Assembly: GCA_036503775.1 (NCBI GenBank)
Contig: DASXWH010000011.1
Span: 1 to 23,738 of the forward strand
Length of the DNA stretch: 23,738 bases
Direction: 5' to 3'
Origin: Ohtaekwangia sp036503775
Lineage (GTDB): Bacteria; Bacteroidota; Bacteroidia; Cytophagales; Cyclobacteriaceae
The notes beneath the pieces are model-generated. The model was not told the DNA's origin. It did no database searches and saw nothing but the letters and a program-made list of their open reading frames with translations. Below, one piece after another: positions 1 through 6,923 of the stretch. The position numbers and the translations under genes are program-made. Position 1 is the first letter of the stretch; each line of letters begins with the position of its first letter.

Positions 1-1
1 G

Positions 2-187
2 GTTAAGACCGGATTGGATTTTACCGCGTGGAGTTACAGTCATACCGGTTTGCGTTTCCGGATCGGTGCATATCTTTTACCAACGATTCTGGTGATTGTG
101 TTTTTCTATGCATGGATCACCGTTCCGAAAGTTGAAGAAGCATTTCCGGAGTCACCGGTAATGGACGAAGAGAAAAACAAAAACTGA
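2..187 (+). CDS. C-terminal end of a membrane protein (5' end outside window)
   Basis: An open frame enters from the left edge and ends at TGA 185-187, giving 61 residues. It has a polar stretch, then one clear hydrophobic segment (GAYLLPTILVIVFFYAWITV, about residues 27-46 of the visible part), then a short charged tail ending EEKNKN. This is the usual look of the last transmembrane helix and cytoplasmic tail of a polytopic membrane protein, but the visible part is too short to assign a family. No ATG lies in frame before the hydrophobic segment, so the start is outside the window. Nothing resembling a terminator follows; the next 97 bases are spacer with tandem repeats. Confidence 0.6.
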   Translation, partial: VKTGLDFTAWSYSHTGLRFRIGAYLLPTILVIVFFYAWITVPKVEEAFPESPVMDEEKNKN

Positions 188-208
188 TTTAACTGAAATT
201 AAAGGTCC

Positions 209-284
209 ATTGTTCATTGTTAATTGTTCATCCTGCCTACCGGCAGGCAGGTGCCAATTGTTTATTGTTAATTGATAATTGCCC
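209..284 (+). repeat. Tandem heptamer array (ATTGNNN), interrupted, abutting a start codon
   Basis: Units of 7 bases are read directly: ATTGTTC 209, ATTGTTA 216, ATTGTTC 223, then an interruption at 230-256 holding a GC-rich palindrome, then ATTGTTT 257, ATTGTTA 264, ATTGATA 271 and ATTGCCC 278-284. The ATG of the next gene is at 285, exactly where an eighth unit would begin. The array holds no recognisable promoter box or Shine-Dalgarno sequence. The pattern is seen in the sequence; its role is unknown. Confidence 0.85.
232..251. repeat. GC-rich near-perfect 20-nt palindrome
   Basis: CCTGCCTACCGGCAGGCAGG is self-complementary at 18 of 20 positions; the single mismatched pair is at positions 8 and 13. 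It is strongly GC-rich inside an AT-rich heptamer array and splits that array into two blocks. It resembles a REP-type or small dispersed palindromic unit. Whether it is repeated elsewhere in the genome cannot be seen from this window. Confidence 0.75.
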
Positions 285-1154
285 ATGATTACTATTGATC
301 CCAAAGAAATTCCACCCGCAAAAATGCACGCGTGGTTATTAGGTGCCGTTACACCACGGCCTATCGCTTTTGCCAGCACGATCGATAGAGATGGCCATGT
401 GAATCTGAGCCCGTTCAGTTTTTTCAATTGCTTTGGATCGAACCCTCCGCTGTTGATTTTCTCTCCCGCCCGCAGGGGGCGTGATAATACCACGAAGCAT
501 ACCTTTGAAAATGTGCTGGAGATCCCGGAAGTAGTCATTCATATCGCCAGCTACAGCATGGTTCAGCAGATGTCGCTGGCCAGCACAGAATATCCGAAGG
601 GTGTGAATGAATTTTTGAAAGCGGGTTTTACGCAAGCACCTTCAGCCGTAGTGCGGCCGCCACGTGTGGCCGAAGCACCGATCGCTATGGAATGTAAAGT
701 GTTGCAGGTTGTTCCCACGGGAACGGAAGGTGGTGCCGGAAATCTGGTGATCTGTGAAATTCTCCGCTTGCATGTGAAAGAAGAAGTACTTGACCATGAA
801 GGCAGAATAGATCCGTTTAAGCTCGATGCTGTTGCACGACTTGGTGGTGATTGGTATGCACGTGTTCACGGTAATGCTATATTTAAGGTTCCAAAACCCC
901 TGGATAAGCTGGGGATTGGCGTGGATCAGATCCCCGAGAAGATCAGGTTGAGCAAGGTGCTTACCGGTAACGACCTGGGAATGCTGGGAAATATAGAGAA
1001 GTTGCCCGATGCCGAAAGTATAAAAGCGATCAGGCAACAACCGGATGTGCATCAGGCGTTAATGAAAGGAGAAGATGCCATTCATAAACTGGCGCATCAG
1101 TACCTGGAAGAAGGCAAGGTTGAAGAGGCCTGGAAAGTTTTATTATTGAATTAA
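285..1154 (+). CDS. Flavin reductase-like domain protein (FMN-binding split-barrel fold)
   Basis: A 289-residue soluble protein. Residues about 1-195 match the flavin reductase-like/DIM6 family: an N-terminal TPRPIAFAST segment (substrate/flavin-binding entry of this fold), DGHVNLSPFSFFN, PPLLIFSPARR and a later NLVICEILRLHV strand. The family binds FMN and reduces flavin or acts as an oxygen-insensitive oxidoreductase; the precise substrate is not predictable. Residues about 205-289 form an extra mainly helical, charged tail not needed by the minimal domain. I chose ATG 285 over the in-frame TTG at 279, because that TTG lies inside the heptamer array and MITIDPKEIPP is a typical start for this family. 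The following exported-protein gene begins 6 nt after the stop and is probably co-transcribed. Confidence 0.85.
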   Translation: MITIDPKEIPPAKMHAWLLGAVTPRPIAFASTIDRDGHVNLSPFSFFNCFGSNPPLLIFSPARRGRDNTTKHTFENVLEIPEVVIHIASYSMVQQMSLASTEYPKGVNEFLKAGFTQAPSAVVRPPRVAEAPIAMECKVLQVVPTGTEGGAGNLVICEILRLHVKEEVLDHEGRIDPFKLDAVARLGGDWYARVHGNAIFKVPKPLDKLGIGVDQIPEKIRLSKVLTGNDLGMLGNIEKLPDAESIKAIRQQPDVHQALMKGEDAIHKLAHQYLEEGKVEEAWKVLLLN

Positions 1155-1160
1155 GGAAGA

Positions 1161-1571
1161 ATGTTCAAAAGTCTGTTTACGTGTGTTGCTGTGGTTACGC
1201 TGATGCAGCCATTGGCTGTCTTGGGTCAGCTGGATAGTACAAAAATACTTCATATCAGTCCGAACGGCAGCCCGTCTGTCGAATCGGTGTCCCTGTTAAA
1301 TTCGGATTTCACGTCACTTTCGCTGATCGATTCAACACTCTACGATGATTTTGAAGATGGCGTGAAAGTATATCAAAGCGTAGACAAGAATGTGCTGGTC
1401 ACCGTAACGCGGGGTGAAAGTGAACAACGCATGGAATTCATCGGACTGTTTTATGGAAAATGGCTTGCCGGAAATGACATCAACAAAGCCTACAAGAGTG
1501 CCACAACAGAGATTAAGAAAAAATATCCTCGTCCGGATTTCAAAAGCAAGCTGTTTATAAAAAAAGAGTAA
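1161..1571 (+). CDS. Small exported protein of unknown function
   Basis: 136 residues. The first about 22 residues (MFKSLFTCVAVVTLMQPLAV then LGQ) form a Sec signal peptide with likely cleavage after LGQ, so the mature product is periplasmic or secreted, with no lipobox. The rest is a mixed alpha/beta sequence with a basic C-terminus (KKKYPRPDFKSKLFIKKE). I recognise no domain. ATG 1161 is preceded by AAGGAAGA, one of the few plausible ribosome-binding sites here. It sits 6 nt after the flavin-reductase-like gene. Its stop is 3 nt from the stop of the convergent methyltransferase gene, leaving no room for a dedicated terminator. Confidence 0.7.
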   Translation: MFKSLFTCVAVVTLMQPLAVLGQLDSTKILHISPNGSPSVESVSLLNSDFTSLSLIDSTLYDDFEDGVKVYQSVDKNVLVTVTRGESEQRMEFIGLFYGKWLAGNDINKAYKSATTEIKKKYPRPDFKSKLFIKKE

Positions 1572-1574
1572 GAT

Positions 1575-2342
1575 CTATTTTACGCCTTTGTAGATGATCT
1601 CACCTTTTACTAATCCAAACTGATTACGCACGTGATCGGTCAGTTCATTCACGAATCCATCTTCAACGGCTTTTAATCCGGCACGCTCAATGCGTTGAGA
1701 ATAATCGGTGCCGTATTTTCTGACGTGATCATCCTGTCCGAAGATCTTCTCGCGTTCGCGGGGATCCGTGATGGTGTTATCTTCAAATGTGGTATTGGGA
1801 ACCGGGTTAAAGAAAGGTACCTGCATAATGGCAAATCCTCCCGGCTTCAGTACCCTGTGGATCTCGCTCATCGCTTTGATATCATCCTGCACATGCTCCA
1901 GTACATGGTTGCAGAGCACTGCGTCAAATGTATTTTCAGCAAATGGAATTTCGTGAATATCCATCTTCACTTTAGCCAAAGGCGATTCAATGTCAGCTGT
2001 GATGTATTGATCACCGTGTATTTTTTCGAATCGTTTTATGTAACAGGCTTCGGGCGCAATATGAAGCACATGCAGTTTGCTCTTAAAAAAGTTTGTTTTC
2101 TCTTTCAGGTAGAGCCAGATCAGCCGGTGTCGTTCCAGCGAAAGACAATTCGGGCACAGGGCATTGGGCCGGGGTTTGATGCGGCCGTAGGGCAAAAATT
2201 CGCGATAGCTTTTTTCACATACCGGGCAGGTCACATTCGATCCGCCATAAAATAATCCCAGTACTTTTAATCCGATGCCGCTAACCCGTTGAAGATATTT
2301 TCTGGGAACGAAGCGGATGAGGAAGGCGATGAATTTTTTCAT
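1575..2342 (-). CDS. Class I SAM-dependent methyltransferase with N-terminal zinc ribbon
   Basis: 255 residues from ATG 2342. Residues 39-66 carry two CPxC pairs (C39, C42, C63, C66), a zinc ribbon followed by SLERHR. Residues about 90-185 are a Rossmann methyltransferase core: a degenerate motif I (VLHIAPEA instead of the glycine-rich loop), the NTFDAVLCNHVLEHV segment of the Methyltransf_11 group, and LKPGGFAIMQVP. The class transfers a methyl group from SAM; the acceptor is unknown, though similar Bacteroidota proteins often occur near glycan or surface-polysaccharide genes, which are absent here. The frame stays open back to 2561, but the added residues translate short tandem repeats (CGPLTVDCRPFT), so that extension is rejected. 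A -7-like box sits only 8 nt before this ATG, suggesting a leaderless mRNA. Confidence 0.85.
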   Translation of the reverse strand: MKKFIAFLIRFVPRKYLQRVSGIGLKVLGLFYGGSNVTCPVCEKSYREFLPYGRIKPRPNALCPNCLSLERHRLIWLYLKEKTNFFKSKLHVLHIAPEACYIKRFEKIHGDQYITADIESPLAKVKMDIHEIPFAENTFDAVLCNHVLEHVQDDIKAMSEIHRVLKPGGFAIMQVPFFNPVPNTTFEDNTITDPREREKIFGQDDHVRKYGTDYSQRIERAGLKAVEDGFVNELTDHVRNQFGLVKGEIIYKGVK

Positions 2343-2350
2343 AAAGCGGG

Positions 2351-2385
2351 CAAAGATAGTAAATGGTCGACAGTCCACAGTCAAA
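2351..2385 (-). promoter_or_regulatory. Candidate Bacteroidota-type promoter of the methyltransferase gene
   Basis: On the minus strand TATCTTTG (plus 2358-2351) matches the TAnnTTTG -7 consensus of the Bacteroidota primary sigma factor exactly. A TTTG -33-like element lies at plus 2385-2382, 23 nt upstream. The interval between them is made of GTCGACA/GTCCACA heptamers. The expected transcription start falls at or within a few bases of ATG 2342, so the mRNA would be leaderless or nearly so. Consensus match only; no transcript evidence. Confidence 0.5.
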
Positions 2386-2400
2386 GGTCCACAGTTCACA
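2366..2400. repeat. Tandem heptamer array (GTCCACA type)
   Basis: Five consecutive 7-base units: GTCGACA 2366, GTCCACA 2373, GTCAAAG 2380, GTCCACA 2387, GTTCACA 2394-2400. On the minus strand it reads as TGTGGAC units leading toward the methyltransferase start. It overlaps the candidate -33 element. With the arrays at 2454 and 2515 it fills much of the 300-base non-coding spacer 2343-2642 between the divergent methyltransferase and sigma-factor genes. Confidence 0.8.
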
Positions 2401-2453
2401 GTAGTAGTCTGCTGTGCTCGGTTTTCAACTCTCTTAAACGTATTCTTCAGCAG

Positions 2454-2485
2454 GTCCGAAAGACGGAAAGTCCAGAAGTCCTGAA
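2454..2485. repeat. Tandem octamer array (GTCCNGAA type)
   Basis: Four consecutive 8-base units: GTCCGAAA 2454, GACGGAAA 2462, GTCCAGAA 2470, GTCCTGAA 2478-2485. The period is 8, unlike the flanking 7-base arrays, but it shares the GTCC core. It is non-coding: the only long frame through it is the rejected upstream extension of the methyltransferase. Confidence 0.7.
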
Positions 2486-2514
2486 ACTGACGACCGTGGA
2501 GCCGCACAAACGGC

Positions 2515-2543
2515 TGTGGACAGTGGACCATAAAACCGTGGAC
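2515..2543. repeat. Heptamer units (TGTGGAC) inverted relative to 2366-2400
   Basis: TGTGGAC 2515-2521, AGTGGAC 2522-2528, CATAAAA 2529-2535, then one extra base and CGTGGAC 2537-2543. These are the reverse complement of the GTCCACA units at 2366-2400, so the two arrays form an imperfect inverted pair enclosing about 115 bases. The remaining spacer up to 2642 shows nothing I can name, apart from its role as 5' flank of the sigma-factor gene. Confidence 0.65.
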
Positions 2544-2642
2544 TCTTAAAAAATTCAGCAACGCTAAAACTTTTCTCGTCCAACGCTCATCTTTAAACCA
2601 GAAAACGGCAAAAACCTGCCTAAATCCTTCGAAATTTGACTC

Positions 2643-3272
2643 ATGGCCGAGACTTTAGTCGACATCGCGATGATGCATTCTGATACCCTGGTGACCCGGG
2701 CCAAGCAGGGGGACCAGAATGCCCAGGGCAAACTGGTACAGCTGTGGTACAAGCGGATCTACAACTTCAGCTACAAGTTTTTCCAGGATCACGACCTGGC
2801 CATGGAAGCCTCCCAGAAGACATTCATCTCCATGTGCCGGAGTTTACCCGGGCTGCAGGATAATGGCCGTTTTAAATCCTGGCTCTACAAAATTGCTGTT
2901 AACTATTGCCGCGAGGAAATCCGCAAGAACAAAGGAAACCGGTCGCTTTCTTTTGATGTGGTATGGAACCGTGAAGCAGAAGATTCTCCCGGGTGGGAAT
3001 CCACCGGACAGCGATACGCCAACCCGGAAAAACAATATCAGCAACAGGAGCTTTCGGATATTTTACAACGCGCGCTGATGGAGCTGAGTGATGAACAACG
3101 TGAAGTGGTGATCATGAAGGAGTACGAAGGATTGAAATTCAGGGAGATTGCCGAAGTGCTGAATATTTCAGAGAACACGGTGAAGTCCAGACTTTACTAT
3201 GGACTGGATGGATTGAAAAAGATTTTGGAAAAAAGAAATATTACTAAAGATTCAATAGGCTATGAGCTATAA
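2643..3272 (+). CDS. ECF-type RNA polymerase sigma factor
   Basis: 209 residues. Region 2 spans about residues 30-100 (LVQLWYKRIYNFSYKFFQD..AMEASQKTFISMCRSL..FKSWLYKIAVNYCREEIRK), the core-binding and -10-recognition helices. Region 4 spans about 145-200 (LMELSDEQREVVIMKEYEGLKFREIAEVLNISENTVKSRLYYGL), the helix-turn-helix that reads the -35. Regions 1.1 and 3 are absent, as expected for an ECF factor. The 45-residue linker is polar. The start is ATG 2643; an in-frame ATG ATG pair at 2670-2675 is a possible alternative. The last 11 nt overlap the next gene, implying translational coupling with its likely antagonist. The promoters it recognises cannot be deduced from this window. Confidence 0.95.
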   Translation: MAETLVDIAMMHSDTLVTRAKQGDQNAQGKLVQLWYKRIYNFSYKFFQDHDLAMEASQKTFISMCRSLPGLQDNGRFKSWLYKIAVNYCREEIRKNKGNRSLSFDVVWNREAEDSPGWESTGQRYANPEKQYQQQELSDILQRALMELSDEQREVVIMKEYEGLKFREIAEVLNISENTVKSRLYYGLDGLKKILEKRNITKDSIGYEL

Positions 3273-4125
3273 ACCGGATCAGAATGATTGGATGGCTTAC
3301 CTCTATGATGAAATGGAGGCCGCAGAAAAGGAAAAGATGGAGCACTATCTCTTATCAAACCCGGAAGCCCGTAAAGAGCTGGAGCAATACCAGCAATTGC
3401 GGAGCATGATGGGCACGGTGAAAGACAAGGAAGTGATAGCGCCTCCTATCGTGGTGGGAGAAAGCAGGCAACGGTTCATCTGGAACAGCCCATACCTGAA
3501 AACCGTGGCGAGCATTGCAGCATCCCTGTTGATCATTATGCTGGTGGGAAAAGTTACAGGTACGCAGGTTAGCCTCAGCGGAAATGAATTCAGGATCAGC
3601 TTCGGAACTTCGGAAGTACCAGAAGTGAAGGAGACAAGCCGGCCAGCCGAAGTTACGCCTGTGCTTACGTCACAACAGGTGCAGGAAATGATCAATCAGT
3701 CCCTGAATGAAAATAACGTGGCGATGCAGGCAAGCTGGAAAGAAACGCAACAGCATCTCGATGCTTCCATCCGGAGTAACCTGGCTTCAAACTCGGGCAA
3801 AATTGATAAGCTTGTTCGTGAGGCTTCAACGGCATCACAGGATCAGATCCGTCAGTTCGTATCCAGCATGCAGGCCGAGAATACACAAATGGTAAAAAGC
3901 TATTTCAAGCTTTCGGCAACGGAACAAAAGGAATACATCGAAGACCTGCTTGTAGACTTTGCCAAGTACTTACAGCAACAACGCCAGGATGATCTGCAGA
4001 TCGTACAAACACGGTTAAGTGCTATCGAGGAAAACACCGATGTATTCAAGCAGGAGACGGAACAGATTCTTTCCAGTATCATCAACACCGTTGGCGCTCC
4101 GGCCGCTACGGAAACAAAATATTAA
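3262..4125 (+). CDS. Membrane anti-sigma-factor-like protein with periplasmic coiled coil
   Basis: 287 residues. Residues 1-55 look like an anti-sigma domain (WMAYLYDEMEAAEKEKMEHYLLSNPEARKELEQ) but lack the HxxxCxxC zinc motif, so it would be the zinc-less type. One transmembrane helix lies at about residues 80-97 (TVASIAASLLIIMLVG). Residues about 135-280 are rich in Q, E, N and S with long amphipathic helices, very probably an extracytoplasmic coiled coil. It likely holds the ECF factor at the membrane and senses an envelope signal (inference from domain order and the 11-nt overlap with the sigma gene). No sensor fold is recognisable in the coiled-coil part. The next gene starts 28 nt after its stop and appears to belong to the same operon. 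Confidence 0.8.
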   Translation: MSYKPDQNDWMAYLYDEMEAAEKEKMEHYLLSNPEARKELEQYQQLRSMMGTVKDKEVIAPPIVVGESRQRFIWNSPYLKTVASIAASLLIIMLVGKVTGTQVSLSGNEFRISFGTSEVPEVKETSRPAEVTPVLTSQQVQEMINQSLNENNVAMQASWKETQQHLDASIRSNLASNSGKIDKLVREASTASQDQIRQFVSSMQAENTQMVKSYFKLSATEQKEYIEDLLVDFAKYLQQQRQDDLQIVQTRLSAIEENTDVFKQETEQILSSIINTVGAPAATETKY

Positions 4126-4153
4126 GAAATTAACGACAACAGATAAAGGATTT

Positions 4154-5395
4154 ATGAGAGCAATGATCAGAGTTTTTTTAAGTGGGATTGTGGCGATGGC
4201 AGTACACACGCAAACCGTAGCCCAGAAGATCGATGACGAGCGCATGACGCGCGATATCGAAGTAGCCGAAAATGTTTTAGGAACGCTCATTCGTCAGCAG
4301 TTCAATAATCAACGCACGTTTTTTCCGCTGGAAGTAAAAGGAAGCTACCAGGCCGGATATGGCGTAACGTTTTCGTTGCCGGCTGATTTTACAACACCGA
4401 TCGCTTTTTCAGTCTCCGGTGGAAATAACGATGTCATCATCTGGGGCAATGAACCATCGATAGGTGTGAACAGTGGCACGGGTGTCCGGACATATTCATC
4501 CTGGGATACAGACGAAGAAGAAGCTGCCGATGAAGCCCGTGAAAACCGAACCGGTGCTGACGCGGATAAATCATACCGGCTGAAGGACAGGAAAGAAAAG
4601 GAGAGAGAAAAAAACCGGATGAGCCTGGATAGTGTTAAGCTGGCCTACAACCTCAAAGTGATTGAAGCGGCAAAGATTTTCCTGGTAGATTATGGCGACA
4701 TGATCACACAACTTGGCGCCCAGGAAAAAATAGTGATCACCAACCAGGGCAATAATCCCCGGAAGTGGGTGGGGCAATATTTCAGTGCTCCGAAGCGCAC
4801 ACACCTTTCCATCGAAGTTTCCAAGGCCGATATCACTGCATTCAGACAAGGCAAGATTACCCGTGATCAGGCATTGGCTAAAGTTAAAGTGGTGAATACG
4901 GAAACGGTGGATGAAGTTGAACCGGATCTGGAACTCTTGTCAAGCATCTTTAACCGGTTGTATCGCCTGGATCTCTCCAAAACATACTTCATCGAAGACA
5001 ACATCTATTATGAACACCTCAAGGATTTTGGCGTGATCTATTATATGCAGGTATATGGCAGCGTACCTATTGATTACAAACGATTTACGATGCCTACCAT
5101 AAACCTGGCGGATATAGACCTGGAAACCCGTAACAAAAAAGTAGCGGATCTCTATCCGAAATTCGAACAGGATCTGAAAGACAATGTGCTCGAGTATGGC
5201 CGTACACTGAAGAATTTAAAGGAGAATGAAGTGCTTGTCTTCCAGGTTGCCATGACCAAGTGCAGTCAATGCGGCATTCCTTCCAGCCTGGAGTTGACCG
5301 TGAAAGCTTCCGTATTGAAAGATCTGGCTTCCGGTAAAATGGAGAAGAATGCAGCGCTCAGTAAAATTTCCGTGAAGAAGGGATCGAATCAATAA
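4154..5395 (+). CDS. Exported protein of unknown function in the sigma/anti-sigma operon
   Basis: 413 residues from ATG 4154, which follows AAAGGA at 4145-4150. The frame is open from 4019, but the upstream part overlaps the anti-sigma gene and lacks a signal peptide, whereas MRAMIRVFLSGIVAMAVHTQ then TVAQ is a Sec signal with cleavage after AQ. Residues about 115-155 are a highly charged low-complexity linker (DEEEAADEA, KDRKEKEREKNR). The remainder is mixed alpha/beta. Near the C-terminus is the only Cys pair, CSQCGIP (about residues 366-372), which could bind metal or form a redox disulfide. I recognise no family. Its position as third gene suggests a target or signal partner of the sigma/anti-sigma pair. 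A strong terminator follows. Confidence 0.8.
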   Translation: MRAMIRVFLSGIVAMAVHTQTVAQKIDDERMTRDIEVAENVLGTLIRQQFNNQRTFFPLEVKGSYQAGYGVTFSLPADFTTPIAFSVSGGNNDVIIWGNEPSIGVNSGTGVRTYSSWDTDEEEAADEARENRTGADADKSYRLKDRKEKEREKNRMSLDSVKLAYNLKVIEAAKIFLVDYGDMITQLGAQEKIVITNQGNNPRKWVGQYFSAPKRTHLSIEVSKADITAFRQGKITRDQALAKVKVVNTETVDEVEPDLELLSSIFNRLYRLDLSKTYFIEDNIYYEHLKDFGVIYYMQVYGSVPIDYKRFTMPTINLADIDLETRNKKVADLYPKFEQDLKDNVLEYGRTLKNLKENEVLVFQVAMTKCSQCGIPSSLELTVKASVLKDLASGKMEKNAALSKISVKKGSNQ

Positions 5396-5411
5396 AGCCG
5401 AACTCCATAAA

Positions 5412-5455
5412 AAAGCAGCGTGCCTGAATACAAGAGTATTCAGGCACGCTGCTTT
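5412..5455. terminator. Bidirectional intrinsic terminator
   Basis: A perfect 20-bp stem, AAAGCAGCGTGCCTGAATAC (5412-5431) pairing with 5436-5455, closed by the 4-nt loop AAGA. The flanks supply A/T runs on both sides (AAAAA before, TTTAATT after), so it can terminate both the exported-protein gene (+) and purB (-), which converge on it. Confidence 0.95.
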
Positions 5456-5477
5456 AATTCCTGAGGTGTTCTGTTAC

Positions 5478-6815
5478 TTAAACACCCGTGTAGGTAAACG
5501 GTGTAATCTGTTTGAGCTTTTCTTTTAACGCTGGCTTTACGGAAAGACTGTCAATGAAAACCGAGATCGTTTCCTGTGTGATCTTTTCATTCTTGCGCGT
5601 AAGCGCTTTCAGTGCCTCATACGGATTCGGATATCCTTCTTTCCGGAGAACGGTTTGAATGGCTTCAGCCACTACCGCCCAGTTGTTATCGAGATCTTTA
5701 TTGATGGCTTCCTGGTTGAGTTCGAGTTTGCTGATACCTTTCAGCAGCGACTGGAACGCGACATAGGTATGCGCTAACGGAACACCAATGTTACGAAGCA
5801 CAGTCGAGTCGGTAAGATCACGTTGCAATCGGGAGATTGGAAGTTTAGCGGAGAGATGTTCAAAGATGGCATTGGCAAATCCTAAGTTGCCTTCTGCATT
5901 TTCAAAATCAATCGGGTTTACTTTATGCGGCATGGCCGATGAACCTACTTCACCTTCCTTGATTTTTTGCTTGAAGTATTCCATCGAAATGTACTGCCAC
6001 ATGTCACGGCTGAAGTCGATGAGAATGGTATTGATACGTTTCAGGTTGTCAAACAGTGCAGCCAGATTATCATAATGTTCAATCTGTGTGGTGGGGTAGC
6101 TGCGCGTCAGTCCGAGGTGCTGACAGAATTCTTCCGCGAATTTATTCCAGTCGACCGTAGGATAAGCAATGGTATGCGCATTGAAGTTTCCGGTTGCTCC
6201 ACCAAATTTACCGGAGTGAGGTACCGCTTTTAGCTGGGCCACTTGTTTTTCAAGGCGTTTGGCAAACACAACAATTTCTTTTCCCAGGCGGGTGGGTGAA
6301 GCAGGCTGACCATGAGTAAAGGCAAGCATCGGAATGTCTTTCCATTCAAGGCCCAGCATGGTGAGCTTGGCCAGCAATGTATCAAACAGCGGCATGAATT
6401 CACGTTCCATGAATTCCTTCAGCAGCATGGGTATGGCAGTGTTGTTTATATCCTGTGAGGTGAGTCCGAAGTGAATGAATTCCTTGAAGTGATCCAGCCT
6501 CAGTCGTTCAAATTCTTTTTTGATATAATATTCAACAGCCTTTACATCGTGATTGGTGATCTTCTCAATGGCTTTGATCTCACCGGCATGAAACTCCGTG
6601 AAATTCTTATAGATTTTACGCAGATCACTGATCTGGTGTACCGGGAAATCCTCCAGCTCTGGCAAGGCAGCGGATAACGCGATCAGGTATTCAATCTCTA
6701 CGTGAACACGATAACGCATCAGGCCATATTCAGAAAAATAGGGAGCAAGCGGTTTTACGGTTTCGAAATAGCGCCCATCAACCGGAGATATGGCAGTAAG
6801 TGGATTTAATTGCAC
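5478..6815 (-). CDS. purB: Adenylosuccinate lyase
   Basis: 445 residues, normal family length. It catalyses two steps of purine synthesis in the cytoplasm: SAICAR to AICAR plus fumarate, and adenylosuccinate to AMP plus fumarate. Visible signatures are the N-terminal LTAISPVDGRY, TSQD (119-122) with the nearby catalytic region, THGQPASPT (167-175, containing a catalytic His), and the fumarase/aspartase-superfamily loop GSSAMPHKVNPIDFENAEGN (291-310) with the catalytic Ser. The start is GTG at 6815-6813: a stop lies in frame 12 nt upstream with no ATG between, and MQLNPLTAISPVDGRY aligns with the usual start. It stands alone, divergent from the ferredoxin-reductase fusion. Confidence 0.97.
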   Translation of the reverse strand: MQLNPLTAISPVDGRYFETVKPLAPYFSEYGLMRYRVHVEIEYLIALSAALPELEDFPVHQISDLRKIYKNFTEFHAGEIKAIEKITNHDVKAVEYYIKKEFERLRLDHFKEFIHFGLTSQDINNTAIPMLLKEFMEREFMPLFDTLLAKLTMLGLEWKDIPMLAFTHGQPASPTRLGKEIVVFAKRLEKQVAQLKAVPHSGKFGGATGNFNAHTIAYPTVDWNKFAEEFCQHLGLTRSYPTTQIEHYDNLAALFDNLKRINTILIDFSRDMWQYISMEYFKQKIKEGEVGSSAMPHKVNPIDFENAEGNLGFANAIFEHLSAKLPISRLQRDLTDSTVLRNIGVPLAHTYVAFQSLLKGISKLELNQEAINKDLDNNWAVVAEAIQTVLRKEGYPNPYEALKALTRKNEKITQETISVFIDSLSVKPALKEKLKQITPFTYTGV

Positions 6816-6864
6816 GGTCTTAATGAATTAGGCCGCTAAATTAATCTTTTCCTCATTACTTTTG

Positions 6865-6885
6865 CCCTCAGATTGCAGCCCTCAG
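6865..6885. repeat. Short repeat with 7-base phase (CCCTCAG)
   Basis: CCCTCAG 6865-6871, ATTGCAG 6872-6878, CCCTCAG 6879-6885: an exact 7-mer repeated at 14-nt spacing, with a middle unit sharing its CAG end. It lies in the 150-base divergent spacer 6816-6965, upstream of the heptamer array at 6924. Just before it, TACTTTTG at 6857-6864 fits the TAnnTTTG -7 pattern on the plus strand, but without a clear -33 partner. Confidence 0.45.
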
Positions 6886-6923
6886 GCTTTTTATTAGAAC
6901 AGGGCAAGCCGTTAAAAAGCGGA

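Noticed and set aside
209..284. CRISPR array
   Set aside because: Repeat units are 7 nt without spacers, and no cas genes are present; it is a simple tandem array.
2343..2561. Upstream in-frame extension of the methyltransferase by 73 residues
   Set aside because: The added residues are direct translations of the GTCC/TGTGGAC tandem repeats, and a promoter-like box lies at 2351-2358; MKKFIAFLIRF at 2342 is a natural start.
4019..4153. Extended start of the exported protein of the sigma operon
   Set aside because: The extension overlaps the anti-sigma gene, is Arg/Ser-rich shadow sequence, and would bury the signal peptide that begins at 4154.
6857..6864. TACTTTTG as the promoter of the ferredoxin-reductase fusion
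   Set aside because: It fits TAnnTTTG but has no TTTG or TTG at the right distance upstream and lies about 100 nt from the ATG; kept only as a remark.
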